Shown: positions 1-6,144, counted from the stretch's first letter. The stretch is 8,693 nucleotides of DNA from Angelakisella sp. (GCA_013316495.1 WSMP01000064.1:1-8693), one strand, 5' to 3'. The notes: generated from the sequence alone by a model not told the origin. Numbers and translations are program-made.

Positions 1-54
1 GCCTGGAGACCTACGCTGGATATGGTATGGTTTATCTTACTTCCTACAAACGGC

Positions 55-90
55 AAGGAGGCTCTGCTTTTTGGCAGGGCCTCCTTTTCT
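55..90 (+). terminator. Intrinsic terminator of a gene left of the window
   Basis: A 13-bp stem (arms 55-67 and 74-86, one T-G wobble) with a 6-nt T-rich loop is followed by TTTTCT. On the opposite strand no U-tract follows the stem, so it works rightward. Bases 1-54 hold no stop codon in any forward frame and no recognisable gene. The terminator therefore probably closes a gene or RNA whose body lies left of the window. Confidence 0.8.
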
Positions 91-92
91 AT

Positions 93-220
93 CTGCACAA
101 TGGCGGTAAAACTCCAGGTACTGACTATCGCCCTTCTGCAAAGTTAAGCCCCCAAAGGGGGCGGGTAGGGCGTGACGCCGGAGGCACTCCGGGGGCGTGA
201 CGCCGGAGGTACTCCGGGGC
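93..220. repeat. Hairpin-rich intergenic repeat, copy 1
   Basis: Bases 93-167 match 2585-2659 without gaps and with only two differences (A123/G2615 and T144/C2636). The match resumes after an insertion in the other copy, at 168-192 versus 2742-2766. The element contains a GCCCCC-AAA-GGGGGC hairpin (148-162) and CCGGAG/CTCCGG hairpins. Every frame across it is only a short spurious reading, and both copies are intergenic, so it is a dispersed non-coding repeat of REP/BIME-like character. The family is not one I can name. Confidence 0.85.
171..220. repeat. 25-bp tandem duplication, two units
   Basis: Units 171-195 and 196-220 are identical except at two positions (C185/T210 and G195/C220). 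Each holds a hairpin CCGGAG-N3-CTCCGG (178-192 and 203-217); the C/T difference falls in the loop. One equivalent unit occurs in the other repeat copy at 2745-2769. This looks like a local expansion of the right end of the repeat. Confidence 0.85.
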
Positions 221-251
221 AGCGGTAAGCCCCGCTTTTCCCCAGATAGAT

Positions 252-288
252 ACAGCCGCCGTGGTGGAGACACGGCGGCTGTTTTTTT
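252..288 (+). terminator. Strong intrinsic terminator, rightward
   Basis: A perfect 12-bp GC-rich stem (252-263 with 271-282) with a 7-nt loop ends in seven Ts (282-288). On the minus strand the stem is followed by ATCTATCTGG, not a U-run, so it is at best weak for the convergent gene at 346-1461. It is the second rightward terminator after the one at 55-90, with only the repeat between them. It may be a backup terminator separated from the first by repeat insertion. Confidence 0.85.
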
Positions 289-345
289 ATGGAAGAAACC
301 GCACACACATGAAAGGCGGGATCTTCTGGTTTAGGGGGTTACCGC

Positions 346-1461
346 TTATTTCTTCAGGGAGACAGCGGCGGCGGAGACCAGAGCCACAGCGGCCAGGGCG
401 GTGGCAATACCTACCACGTCGTTGGCACCGGTGTCAGGGTTGGTAGGGGTGGTATCGCCAGCGTCGGCAACATCAGCGGAGATGTCCAGCTTCACATCGG
501 AGAAGACGTAGTCACCCAGGATGCGGGTCTTCAGGATGTAGCAGCCCTCATCGTCATCCCACTTCACCTTACCGGCGGACTGACCAGCAGAACCAGCGGA
601 GGCGGCGTCAACGGTAACAGCAGAGAGCTTTCCGCCCTTGTTCTGGTAGATATAGGTGCCCTCTTCCTTGTAGAAGCGGACGGTGGCAGTGGCGTTGAAG
701 GTGGGCTCGCCGGGGAAGTTCAGGAAGGTCAGGTCGGCGTCATCGTCGGCATACTTCTTCAGAATATCGTCGTCGGCGTCGGTGTTGCTGTAAAGGTACA
801 GCTTGTCACCATCGTAGACCCGGACCTCAACCTCGGTGTCCTCATCGGCGGTCTCAAACTCCAGGGTGGCGTAGGCGGCGCCGGAGTCCACGATCTTGTA
901 AAGCCGCTCTTCCTGGGCGTCGGTGAGCTTCAGGGTATCATCGGTATCGGTGATGTACAGGCTGGTTTCATCCAGGGCGTAACCAACGGTACCAGAGATC
1001 CGGATGTCAACATCGGCGGGCTTCTTGGACTTACCAACCTTCTTGCCCTTCAGCGTAAAGGTCATGTTCAGGGTCTTCTTCTTGGTGTTGGTGTAGTCCT
1101 TCTTCAGCTTTACTTCCACCTGATCGTCGGTGTCATTGAACTTGATGCTGTCCACCAGGTTCTTGCCATCATCGTACTTGATGCTGGTGATGGAGTAGTT
1201 GGTGCTGTTCACGTTCTTAACAACCAGCTCGTTTTCTGCGCCGGTAGCATCAGCGGAAAGAACATAGCCCAGGGGGGTTGGCAGCTTTTTGTCGGCGGCA
1301 ACGATGCCGGAGTCATTGATCTTGATGGTCTTGCCAGGCAGCCAGTCACCCCTGGGGCTGGTGGTGTCCTCTTTGGTGGGGTTCGTAAGTTCGCCGGTGG
1401 CGGCAAACGCGGTGGTGGCCAGCATCATGATGGCCAGAACCAGTGCGAGAACCTTTTTCAT
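346..1461 (-). CDS. Secreted Asp-rich protein with NPDTG sorting signal
   Basis: This 371-residue protein has a clear signal peptide: MKK followed by a hydrophobic stretch ending in the AFA-A cleavage motif near residue 20. The C-terminus is a cell-wall sorting signal: NPDTG at 341-345, a hydrophobic segment at about 349-367 and a terminal KK. A sortase should therefore link it to the wall or to another surface structure. The middle is rich in Asp and Lys, with acidic patches around residues 173-176 (DTDD) and 226-240, and reads as beta-rich. I recognise no catalytic domain. The start has a GGAGG site (complement 1471-1475) 9 nt upstream, which fixes it well. It stands alone, convergent with whatever lies to the left. 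A surface-structure, adhesion or metal-binding role is only inference. Confidence 0.88.
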   Translation of the reverse strand: MKKVLALVLAIMMLATTAFAATGELTNPTKEDTTSPRGDWLPGKTIKINDSGIVAADKKLPTPLGYVLSADATGAENELVVKNVNSTNYSITSIKYDDGKNLVDSIKFNDTDDQVEVKLKKDYTNTKKKTLNMTFTLKGKKVGKSKKPADVDIRISGTVGYALDETSLYITDTDDTLKLTDAQEERLYKIVDSGAAYATLEFETADEDTEVEVRVYDGDKLYLYSNTDADDDILKKYADDDADLTFLNFPGEPTFNATATVRFYKEEGTYIYQNKGGKLSAVTVDAASAGSAGQSAGKVKWDDDEGCYILKTRILGDYVFSDVKLDISADVADAGDTTPTNPDTGANDVVGIATALAAVALVSAAAVSLKK

Positions 1462-1531
1462 CTCTGTTTTCCTCCATTAAAATTTTAATCTTTTGGCCGG
1501 GGGCTCTCCACTTCCTCCGTCCACATCCATA

Positions 1532-1560
1532 ATATTACAAATCGTAATTTAATTAGTAAA
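1532..1560 (-). promoter_or_regulatory. Possible promoter with overlapping dyad
   Basis: Read leftward, TTTACT (1560-1555), a 17-bp spacer and TAATAT (1537-1532) form a moderate sigma-70-type promoter for the sorted surface protein, about 70 bp upstream of its start. Each hexamer matches 4 of 6 consensus bases. A dyad ATTAC-N5-GTAAT (1534-1548) overlaps the -10 box and the spacer and could be an operator. In AT-rich DNA such matches arise by chance, so this is tentative. Confidence 0.35.
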
Positions 1561-1606
1561 CTAGGTTCAAATATTTCTTAGAAATTTTGCGTCGCCTTCC
1601 AATATA

Positions 1607-1657
1607 ATTTATCGAAACACCCTATTTTTTACAATAAAATAGGGTGTTTTGATAAAT
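1607..1657. repeat. 22-bp inverted repeat in AT-rich spacer
   Basis: Arms 1607-1628 and 1636-1657 pair along 22 bp with a single G-T wobble around a 7-nt loop. The core is CACCC/GGGTG, flanked by A/T pairs. No U-run follows on either strand, so it is not a standard terminator. It could be a protein-binding site, a remnant of a small transposable element, or a folded RNA in the leader of the rightward gene. Confidence 0.7.
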
Positions 1658-1929
1658 ATCTCATTGGGCGCATTTTGATAGTTTGTTGTATTTATTGCAT
1701 ATTGTAATAAATACCGCGACAGATCCGCCAAAATCTGTCTGATAAACGACATATTCAGGGGAATTCGCTCCATATTTTTTGTGTAATTTTTTGCACAAAT
1801 ATAGCACAAAAAGGAAGATGACAGCAAAGCTACAATTCGGTACAGCCCCCCTTTTCTTTAAGGATTGTTCATATCTCCTTGGCAAAATAAGGAGGTAGCG
1901 AACCAGAAGAAGGAGGACGGTGCCTGTCA

Positions 1930-2487
1930 ATGAAAAACAAAGTCTTGGCGGCTCAGCAAGAGGACGCCGCCCGCCGCCTGGTGCGAACAGCTCTTTCCAG
2001 GGAAGGATTTTCTCCGGTTCCCGGCGAAGAATCCGGCGCTGTGGAGGCAGGGGAGCGGAAGGTCATCATCACCTACCAAATTCGCGTCACCGGCAGCGGC
2101 AGCACCGCCCCGGTGCAGACCATCACCATGGCGGCAAAGCCGGAGGAGCTGCTGGCCTATACAGGCGGCCTGCAAATGGACCGGGCGGAATTTGGCCGCC
2201 TGGCTATCAGCTACCGCGCCCGTTCGGTAACCATTGGGGAGCGGGAGCTTTGCCTGACGCTGAAGGAGTTTGAGCTGCTGGCCTACCTGGCCTACCATAA
2301 AAACCTGGTACTCACCCGCAGCCAGCTCCTGGGGGCGGTGTGGGAAATGGATTACCGGGGGGATATCCGCACAGTGGATAGCCACATCAAATGCCTGCGC
2401 CAGAAGCTGGCGGAATACGCCCGCTGCCTGGTCACCGTCCGCGGCGTGGGGTATATGTTCCAGTGGGAGGAGGAGCGAATCGGATAA
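1930..2487 (+). CDS. Orphan OmpR/PhoB-type winged-helix regulator
   Basis: This 185-residue protein ends in a clear OmpR/PhoB winged-helix DNA-binding domain (about 93-179). It has the LTLKEFELLAYLA helix, LTRSQLLGAVW, the recognition helix TVDSHIKCLRQKL and the wing VRGVGYMF. A full response regulator has a receiver of about 120 residues in front. Here only about 75-90 residues precede the domain. They keep receiver-like pieces (KVLAAQQE, a helix, KVIITYQI, then AAKPEELLAY), but the phosphorylated Asp position reads T/Y and no acidic pocket is visible, so phosphorylation control is unlikely. No sensor kinase is adjacent. The ATG is preceded by AAGGAGG (1910-1916) at an unusually long 13-nt spacing, with no better in-frame start. 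Targets are unknown; the neighbouring surface protein is a candidate. Confidence 0.85.
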   Translation: MKNKVLAAQQEDAARRLVRTALSREGFSPVPGEESGAVEAGERKVIITYQIRVTGSGSTAPVQTITMAAKPEELLAYTGGLQMDRAEFGRLAISYRARSVTIGERELCLTLKEFELLAYLAYHKNLVLTRSQLLGAVWEMDYRGDIRTVDSHIKCLRQKLAEYARCLVTVRGVGYMFQWEEERIG

Positions 2488-2494
2488 AAGCAGC

Positions 2495-2526
2495 AAAAAA
2501 ACAGCCAGGGCTTTCGCTCTGGCTGT
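2495..2526 (-). terminator. Terminator of the leftward nanA operon
   Basis: An 11-bp stem (2516-2526 with 2501-2511, one wobble) closes a tetraloop that reads GAAA on the minus strand. A run of seven Us follows (2501-2495), the classic leftward intrinsic terminator. It lies only 7 bases past the stop of the convergent winged-helix gene. Its rightward U-tract is poor (TGGCTTTCTTC), so it can serve that gene only weakly. It implies a 3' untranslated region of about 240 nt after nanA. Confidence 0.85.
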
Positions 2527-2584
2527 TGGCTTTCTTCGGGATTTTTAAGAGAGTGGCCCCTACACACCCGCCCAGCTTTACCAC

Positions 2585-2766
2585 CTGCACAATGGCGGTA
2601 AAACTCCAGGTACTGGCTATCGCCCTTCTGCAAAGCTAAGCCCCCAAAGGGGGCGGGTACCGCGCCCAGCCCTAACGGGCCGCTTTGCGGCCCGTTAGGG
2701 CTCCCGGACCTTCCGCAGAAGGTCCGGGAGCCTGGCGGGTAGGGCGTGACACCGGGGGCACCCCGG
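2585..2766. repeat. Hairpin-rich intergenic repeat, copy 2 (interrupted)
   Basis: Bases 2585-2659 and 2742-2766 correspond to 93-167 and 168-192 of copy 1. Between them lies an 82-bp insertion. The right end forms CCGGGG-GCA-CCCCGG (2752-2766), which directly abuts the complement of the nanA stop codon (2767-2769). In the leftward transcript this hairpin would therefore fold immediately after translation ends. The copy lies in the presumed 3' untranslated region of the nanA operon. Confidence 0.85.
2660..2741. mobile_element. 82-bp double-hairpin insertion with 8-bp direct repeats
   Basis: This segment is absent from repeat copy 1 and is bounded by GGCGGGTA at 2652-2659 and again at 2734-2741, like a target-site duplication. 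It consists mainly of two hairpins. One is a perfect 16-bp stem with a TTT loop (2668-2683 with 2687-2702). The other is a perfect 14-bp stem with a 6-nt loop (2699-2712 with 2719-2732). The two stems share GGCT (2699-2702), so they cannot both be full at once. No room exists for a transposase, so it would be non-autonomous (MITE- or REP-like). Deletion from copy 1 between short repeats is the alternative explanation. Confidence 0.6.
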
Positions 2767-3687
2767 TTAGCCTACGTACTTTTTCATAGCGCTGTCGATC
2801 AGGGCAGCAGCCTTCTCCACAACAGCTTCGTCCTCCGGCACCAGGTTATAGAGAGGAGCCCGGACGCCGCCCAGGTCCACATTCTCCCGGCGGCGGAGCA
2901 CCTCTTTGATGACGGCATACAGGTTGCCCTTGGCGGCGCACATGGTGTAGATTATCTCGTCGGCAGCGTTCTGGATGGGCAGCGCTTCGGCCACCTTCCC
3001 GGCCCGGATCAGCTCGTCCATCTTGAGGAACAGCTCCGGCATCACCCCGTAGGTGCCGCCAATGCCGCCGTCGGCCCCCATGGCCCGGCCGGAGATGAAC
3101 TGCTCATCCGGGCCGTTGAAGACCACGAAGCCTTCGCCCCCTTCGGCCTTGAACATCTGGATATCCTGCACCGGCATGGAGGAGTTTTTCACCGCCACCA
3201 CCCGCGGGTTTTTCAGCATCTCCCGGAAGAGGGGCATGGTGAGGGCCACCCCCGCCAGCTGGGGGATGTTATAAATAACAAAATCGGTGTTCGGAGCGGC
3301 GGCGCTGATGTCGTTCCAATACTGGGCGATGGCGTACTCCGGCAGGTGGAAATAGATGGGAGGGATGGCGGCCACTGCATCCACACCGCACTTCTCGGCG
3401 TGGGCGGCCAGCTCCTGGGAATCCTGGGTATTGTTGCAGGCCACATGGGCGATGACTGTCAGCTTCCCTTCGGCGGCGGCCATGACGTTTTCCAGCACCA
3501 GCTTCCGTTCGGCCACGCTCTGGTAGATGCACTCCCCGGAGGAACCCCCTACATAGACGCCTTTGACACCCTTCTTAACAAAATATTTGGTCAGCGCCTG
3601 GACGCCCTCTGGGCTCACCTTGCCCTCCTTGTCGTAGCAGGCGTAAAAAGCCGGGATGATGCCCTGATACTTGGAGATGTCCTTCAT
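2767..3687 (-). CDS. nanA: N-acetylneuraminate lyase (NanA)
   Basis: This 306-residue cytoplasmic class I aldolase of the DapA/NanA family should cleave N-acetylneuraminate to ManNAc and pyruvate. Visible motifs are GGSSGE (47-52) for pyruvate carboxylate binding, Tyr139 in VIYNIP and the Schiff-base Lys167 in VAVKNSS. GPDEQF (192-197) and GADGGIGGTYGVMPE (204-218) match the sialic-acid-specific GYDE and GADGGIGSTY segments of E. coli NanA. The Asp-Glu pair (194-195) marks NanA rather than dihydrodipicolinate synthase. The Ser that contacts substrate in GIGSTY is Gly211 here, so the substrate could be a related keto-sugar acid. It is the last gene of the leftward operon, 38 nt after the small membrane protein. 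An AAAGGA site lies about 11 nt before the ATG. Confidence 0.9.
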   Translation of the reverse strand: MKDISKYQGIIPAFYACYDKEGKVSPEGVQALTKYFVKKGVKGVYVGGSSGECIYQSVAERKLVLENVMAAAEGKLTVIAHVACNNTQDSQELAAHAEKCGVDAVAAIPPIYFHLPEYAIAQYWNDISAAAPNTDFVIYNIPQLAGVALTMPLFREMLKNPRVVAVKNSSMPVQDIQMFKAEGGEGFVVFNGPDEQFISGRAMGADGGIGGTYGVMPELFLKMDELIRAGKVAEALPIQNAADEIIYTMCAAKGNLYAVIKEVLRRRENVDLGGVRAPLYNLVPEDEAVVEKAAALIDSAMKKYVG

Positions 3688-3725
3688 CGTGATTCCATTC
3701 CTTTCTTGTTATACTATTCTCTGCT

Positions 3726-3917
3726 TTACCGCTGCCGCAGATACCGCCGCAGCAGGACTACAAAACCAAACCCCCACACCACCGTCGCCAGCACCCGCAG
3801 GCCGTCCACCTGGCCAGCGGCGGCAAAGTCCCGGATGCAGAGCACCAGCCAGAGCACCGCAACGATGCCGTAGAGGACTACCGCGAGCAGTTCGACCGCT
3901 TTCCTCTTCTTGTTCAT
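3726..3917 (-). CDS. 63-aa two-helix membrane protein, unknown function
   Basis: This small gene starts at an ATG with a perfect AGGAGG (complement 3925-3930) 7 nt upstream, 17 nt after the stop of the RpiR regulator and 38 nt before nanA, all leftward. The protein starts MNKKRK, has a hydrophobic segment at about 8-28 and a second at about 42-56, and ends RRYLRQR. The basic charges at both ends predict a hairpin with both termini in the cytoplasm. I recognise no family. Its place inside a sialic acid operon suggests a partner of a transporter or membrane complex, but that is inference. The strong ribosome binding site and tight spacing make it likely to be real. Confidence 0.75.
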   Translation of the reverse strand: MNKKRKAVELLAVVLYGIVAVLWLVLCIRDFAAAGQVDGLRVLATVVWGFGFVVLLRRYLRQR

Positions 3918-3934
3918 GGAAAAACCTCCTCGGA

Positions 3935-4792
3935 TCAGATATGCTTTGCCGCCAGGGCGCTGGCGGTGTGCTCCCGGTTCTGCATGGCCTCCGGCAGGTT
4001 CCGGCGGCAGACCTCGTTGAAGAGGATATCCACCAAAAAGAGCTGGGAGATGCGGGCGGGGACGGTGCCCATTTGGAGGGGGCCCTCGTCGCTGCCGCAC
4101 TGGAGCACCACATCGGCCAGGGCCGCCCCAGGGGATTTGGGGAACCGGGTGACCAGGATGATTTTGCACCGGCGCTCCCTGGCTACCTGCATCAGGTCCA
4201 GGATATCGCGGGTGGAGCCGGAGTAGGAGAAGAAAAGCAGCACATCCTCTTCCCCCAGCAGGGCGGCGGTGATGGCCTGGATGTGGGACCCCTGGACGGC
4301 GTGGTAGTGGGGCCAGCAGGTGGAAAAGAGGTGGGCAGCCTCCATGGCAAGAATCATGGAGCCTCCCTGCCCCATGCAGTAGACCTGCCGGGCGCCGCAA
4401 AGCAGGTCGGCGGCCCGGCCCAAGGTCTCCGGGTTCAGCAGCCCCAAAGTCTGGGACATGACGCTGGTGTTGGTGTGGAGGAGCTTTTCCCCCATAACAA
4501 GGACGCTGTCTTCGGGCCCCACCTCCCCCCGCGCCTCCCCAAGGGGGTGGGGGGCGGGGGCAAGGGATTTTGCGATGGCCAGCTTGAAGGCGGAATACCC
4601 CCCATACCCCAGGCGGCGGCAGAAGCGGGAGATGGTGGCCTCCGCCACCCCGCAGGCCTCCGCCAGCTCGGAGATGGACAGAAACTGGGCCTGGCTCAGG
4701 TGTCCCATAAGGTAATCCGCCGCCTTGCGCTCGGTGGCGGTCAGTTTATAATAGGCGGAGCTGATGCGGCTCTGTACGCTGCTTTCTTTCAC
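3935..4792 (-). CDS. RpiR-family transcriptional regulator (HTH + SIS)
   Basis: This 285-residue protein has the two RpiR/MurR domains. The first is an N-terminal helix-turn-helix (about 1-75, with SISELAEACGVAEATISRFC at 39-58). The second is a SIS phosphosugar-binding domain (about 120-250, with CMGQGGSM at 139-146 and the SYSGST loop at 189-194). The family senses phosphorylated sugars and usually controls its own neighbourhood; the sialic acid regulator of clostridia (NanR) belongs here. The start is GTG, preceded by a G-rich run (complement 4800-4806) rather than a good AGGAGG; no better in-frame start is near. It sits 39 nt after the epimerase gene and should be co-transcribed with it. 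A role in controlling the divergent promoters at 6082-6173 is inferred from position. Confidence 0.92.
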   Translation of the reverse strand: MKESSVQSRISSAYYKLTATERKAADYLMGHLSQAQFLSISELAEACGVAEATISRFCRRLGYGGYSAFKLAIAKSLAPAPHPLGEARGEVGPEDSVLVMGEKLLHTNTSVMSQTLGLLNPETLGRAADLLCGARQVYCMGQGGSMILAMEAAHLFSTCWPHYHAVQGSHIQAITAALLGEEDVLLFFSYSGSTRDILDLMQVARERRCKIILVTRFPKSPGAALADVVLQCGSDEGPLQMGTVPARISQLFLVDILFNEVCRRNLPEAMQNREHTASALAAKHI

Positions 4793-4831
4793 AGGCGTTC
4801 CCCCCCGGAGAAGATGATATTGCCGCGCTTT

Positions 4832-6037
4832 TCAGTTGGACAAAAGCCCTGCAAGCATCGTATCCACCATAATAAGGCTGCGGGGCAGGTGGAAGGGGCC
4901 TTTGAAGGTGGAGCCCTTGGTGGAGGGCATGGTGGGCAGGCCGTCCCGGCGCAGGTACCCGTACCACTCGCCGTACTCCGGGTCGGAGAAATGCTCCTTG
5001 CAGTAGTCCATGGTCTTTATGAACCACTGGAGATACTTTTCCTCCCTGGTGTCCCGGTAGAGCATCATGGAGGCGATGAGAATCTCGTTGTGGGGCCACC
5101 ACAGCTTCATATCGTGCTCATAGGCCTCCGGGGGCTTTCCGAGGCAGTCGGTGAAGTACAGGAGGCCGCCGTATTCCTTATCCCAGCCGGCCTCAATGGC
5201 CCAGTCAAAAATCTCCGCCGCCTTCTTCACCAGCTCCTTGTCCCCGGTCTGGCGGGCGTGCTCCAGCAGGAACCACACCCCTTCAATATCGTGGCCGGGG
5301 TTGACGGTGCGGCCCTCGGTGTAATAGAGGCGGGGAGTCCCGTCCACATCCACGTTTTCCAGCACGCACTTAAGCTCCGGCTTCACGTGGTAGCGGAAAA
5401 TCTCCTCCACGCACTGGGCGGCCCGCTCGTCGTAGAGGGCCCGGCGCTCCGGGTCCACCCGGCGCAGGGTGCCGGTGACGTTGAGGATGATCATCGGCAC
5501 GCCGAAGGAACGGCCGGTGCGGGTTTCCGGAATGGTCTTTGGCCCCAGGCCGGTGGGGTCGGCCATGCCGTGGTTCAGGTCCCAGTAAAGGTCGTAGGCC
5601 CGGCGGGCCCGCAGGAGGTGCTCCTCCCCCCCGGCTACGCCGTAATACTCGGCGTTGGCTAGGGCGTAAAAGGCCTCGGAGTAGCAGTAGCGGCGCTGAC
5701 GCAGCGGCTTTCCCTCCCCGGTGACGGTGAAGTACATCCGGCCCCCGGCGTTGTGGTTGATGCAGTGCTCCTCCAAAAAGTCCAGGCAGCTTTTGGCGGC
5801 CTCCAGCCACTCCGGCCTGGAGCCGTAGGTGTGGCAGAGGCAGGAGAACATCCACCCGCACCGCCCCTGCATCCAGACGCTTTTATCGGTGGAGTAAACC
5901 TCCCCCTTTCGGTCCAGACAGGTGTAGACACCCCCGTGCTCCCGGTCCATGCCGTGGTCCAGCCAGAAGCGGACGCACCGCTCCAATTCCTCCCGCACCC
6001 AGGACTGGGCAGACTTCAGAACAGCTTGTTGATCCAT
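4832..6037 (-). CDS. AGE-family N-acylglucosamine 2-epimerase
   Basis: This 401-residue cytoplasmic (alpha/alpha)6-barrel protein should interconvert ManNAc and GlcNAc without prior phosphorylation (AGE/RenBP family, usually about 390-420 residues). Counterparts of the four catalytic residues of known AGE enzymes are visible: Arg59 in VWMQGR, His249 in NPGHDIEGVW, Glu318 in WWPHNE and His383 in KGPFHLPRS. I chose the ATG at 6037 because AGGAG (complement 6048-6052) lies 10 nt before it. The in-frame ATG at 6058 would add seven residues but has no good site. It is the first gene of the leftward operon and supplies GlcNAc from the ManNAc made by NanA. Activity on another sugar (a cellobiose or mannose epimerase relative) is less likely given the neighbours. 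Confidence 0.92.
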   Translation of the reverse strand: MDQQAVLKSAQSWVREELERCVRFWLDHGMDREHGGVYTCLDRKGEVYSTDKSVWMQGRCGWMFSCLCHTYGSRPEWLEAAKSCLDFLEEHCINHNAGGRMYFTVTGEGKPLRQRRYCYSEAFYALANAEYYGVAGGEEHLLRARRAYDLYWDLNHGMADPTGLGPKTIPETRTGRSFGVPMIILNVTGTLRRVDPERRALYDERAAQCVEEIFRYHVKPELKCVLENVDVDGTPRLYYTEGRTVNPGHDIEGVWFLLEHARQTGDKELVKKAAEIFDWAIEAGWDKEYGGLLYFTDCLGKPPEAYEHDMKLWWPHNEILIASMMLYRDTREEKYLQWFIKTMDYCKEHFSDPEYGEWYGYLRRDGLPTMPSTKGSTFKGPFHLPRSLIMVDTMLAGLLSN

Positions 6038-6081
6038 GACAGAAACACTCCTTTCCATCCCTACATTTTAGGTTACAAATA

Positions 6082-6110
6082 AGTATACCATAGCGGGAAA
6101 AAGTTTTCAA
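6082..6110 (-). promoter_or_regulatory. Promoter of the leftward epimerase-rpiR-nanA operon
   Basis: Read leftward, TTGAAA (6110-6105), exactly 17 bp, then TATACT (6087-6082), with an extended TG motif one base before the -10 box. The promoter lies about 45 bp upstream of the epimerase start. It is back-to-back with the rightward promoter: the two -35 boxes are 34 bp apart. Confidence 0.8.
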
Positions 6111-6122
6111 TTCTTATTTTTG

Positions 6123-6139
6123 TTGAAAAATTTTCTCAA
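6123..6139. promoter_or_regulatory. Candidate operator between divergent promoters
   Basis: TTGAAAAATTTTCTCAA is a 17-bp near-palindrome (8-bp arms with one mismatch around a central base) lying between the two -35 boxes. Another half-site, TTTTCAA (6104-6110), forms a second inverted pair with TTGAAAA (6123-6129) and overlaps the leftward -35. RpiR-type regulators bind dyads of this general size, and the locus encodes one. No second copy was noticed elsewhere in the window, so the assignment is inference. Confidence 0.5.
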
Positions 6140-6144
6140 AACCC

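Larger units (their letters stand above)
1462..1929. other. AT-rich divergent intergenic region (468 bp)
   Basis: It separates the leftward sorted surface protein from the rightward winged-helix gene and is clearly more AT-rich than its flanks, above all from about 1530 to 1810. It holds a perfect palindrome ATTAAAATTTTAAT (1476-1489) just upstream of the leftward ribosome binding site. A 15-bp dyad lies at 1534-1548, a 22-bp hairpin at 1607-1657 and a smaller one (7-bp arms, 1718-1724 and 1733-1739). Short reading frames here, including a TTG-started one antisense to the next gene's leader, lack ribosome binding sites and convincing composition. For the rightward gene I see a TACAAT -10 candidate (1831-1836) but no matching -35. 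Confidence 0.7.

Noticed and set aside
93..220. The repeats as a CRISPR array
   Set aside because: Only two distant copies and one 25-bp tandem pair without spacers; no cas genes.
37..306. A leftward frame sharing the peptide QKGDSQYLEFYRHC with one at 2352-2633
   Set aside because: The shared peptide is just the translation of the DNA repeat. The frames otherwise differ and cross terminators, so this is not a protein family.
1661..1930. A hydrophobic 89-residue leftward frame upstream of the winged-helix gene
   Set aside because: It would start with TTG antisense to the winged-helix ribosome binding region, has no site of its own, and its hydrophobicity comes from AT-rich DNA.
3700..3725. 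A nanA-specific promoter in the 38-nt gap before nanA
   Set aside because: TATAAC-like bases occur on the minus strand, but no -35 box lies at 16-18 bp.
2746..3873. A 375-residue open frame antisense to nanA
   Set aside because: Shadow of nanA; composition is His/Gly-rich with no recognisable domain.
3671..5662. A 663-residue open frame on the + strand
   Set aside because: It lies antisense to the small membrane gene, the RpiR gene and the epimerase, all with clear families. High-GC codon use keeps the opposite frame open; the translation is low-complexity with no motif.
6038..6058. Longer epimerase start at 6058
   Set aside because: It adds seven residues but has only a weak TAGGG-like site, while AGGAG is placed for the ATG at 6037.
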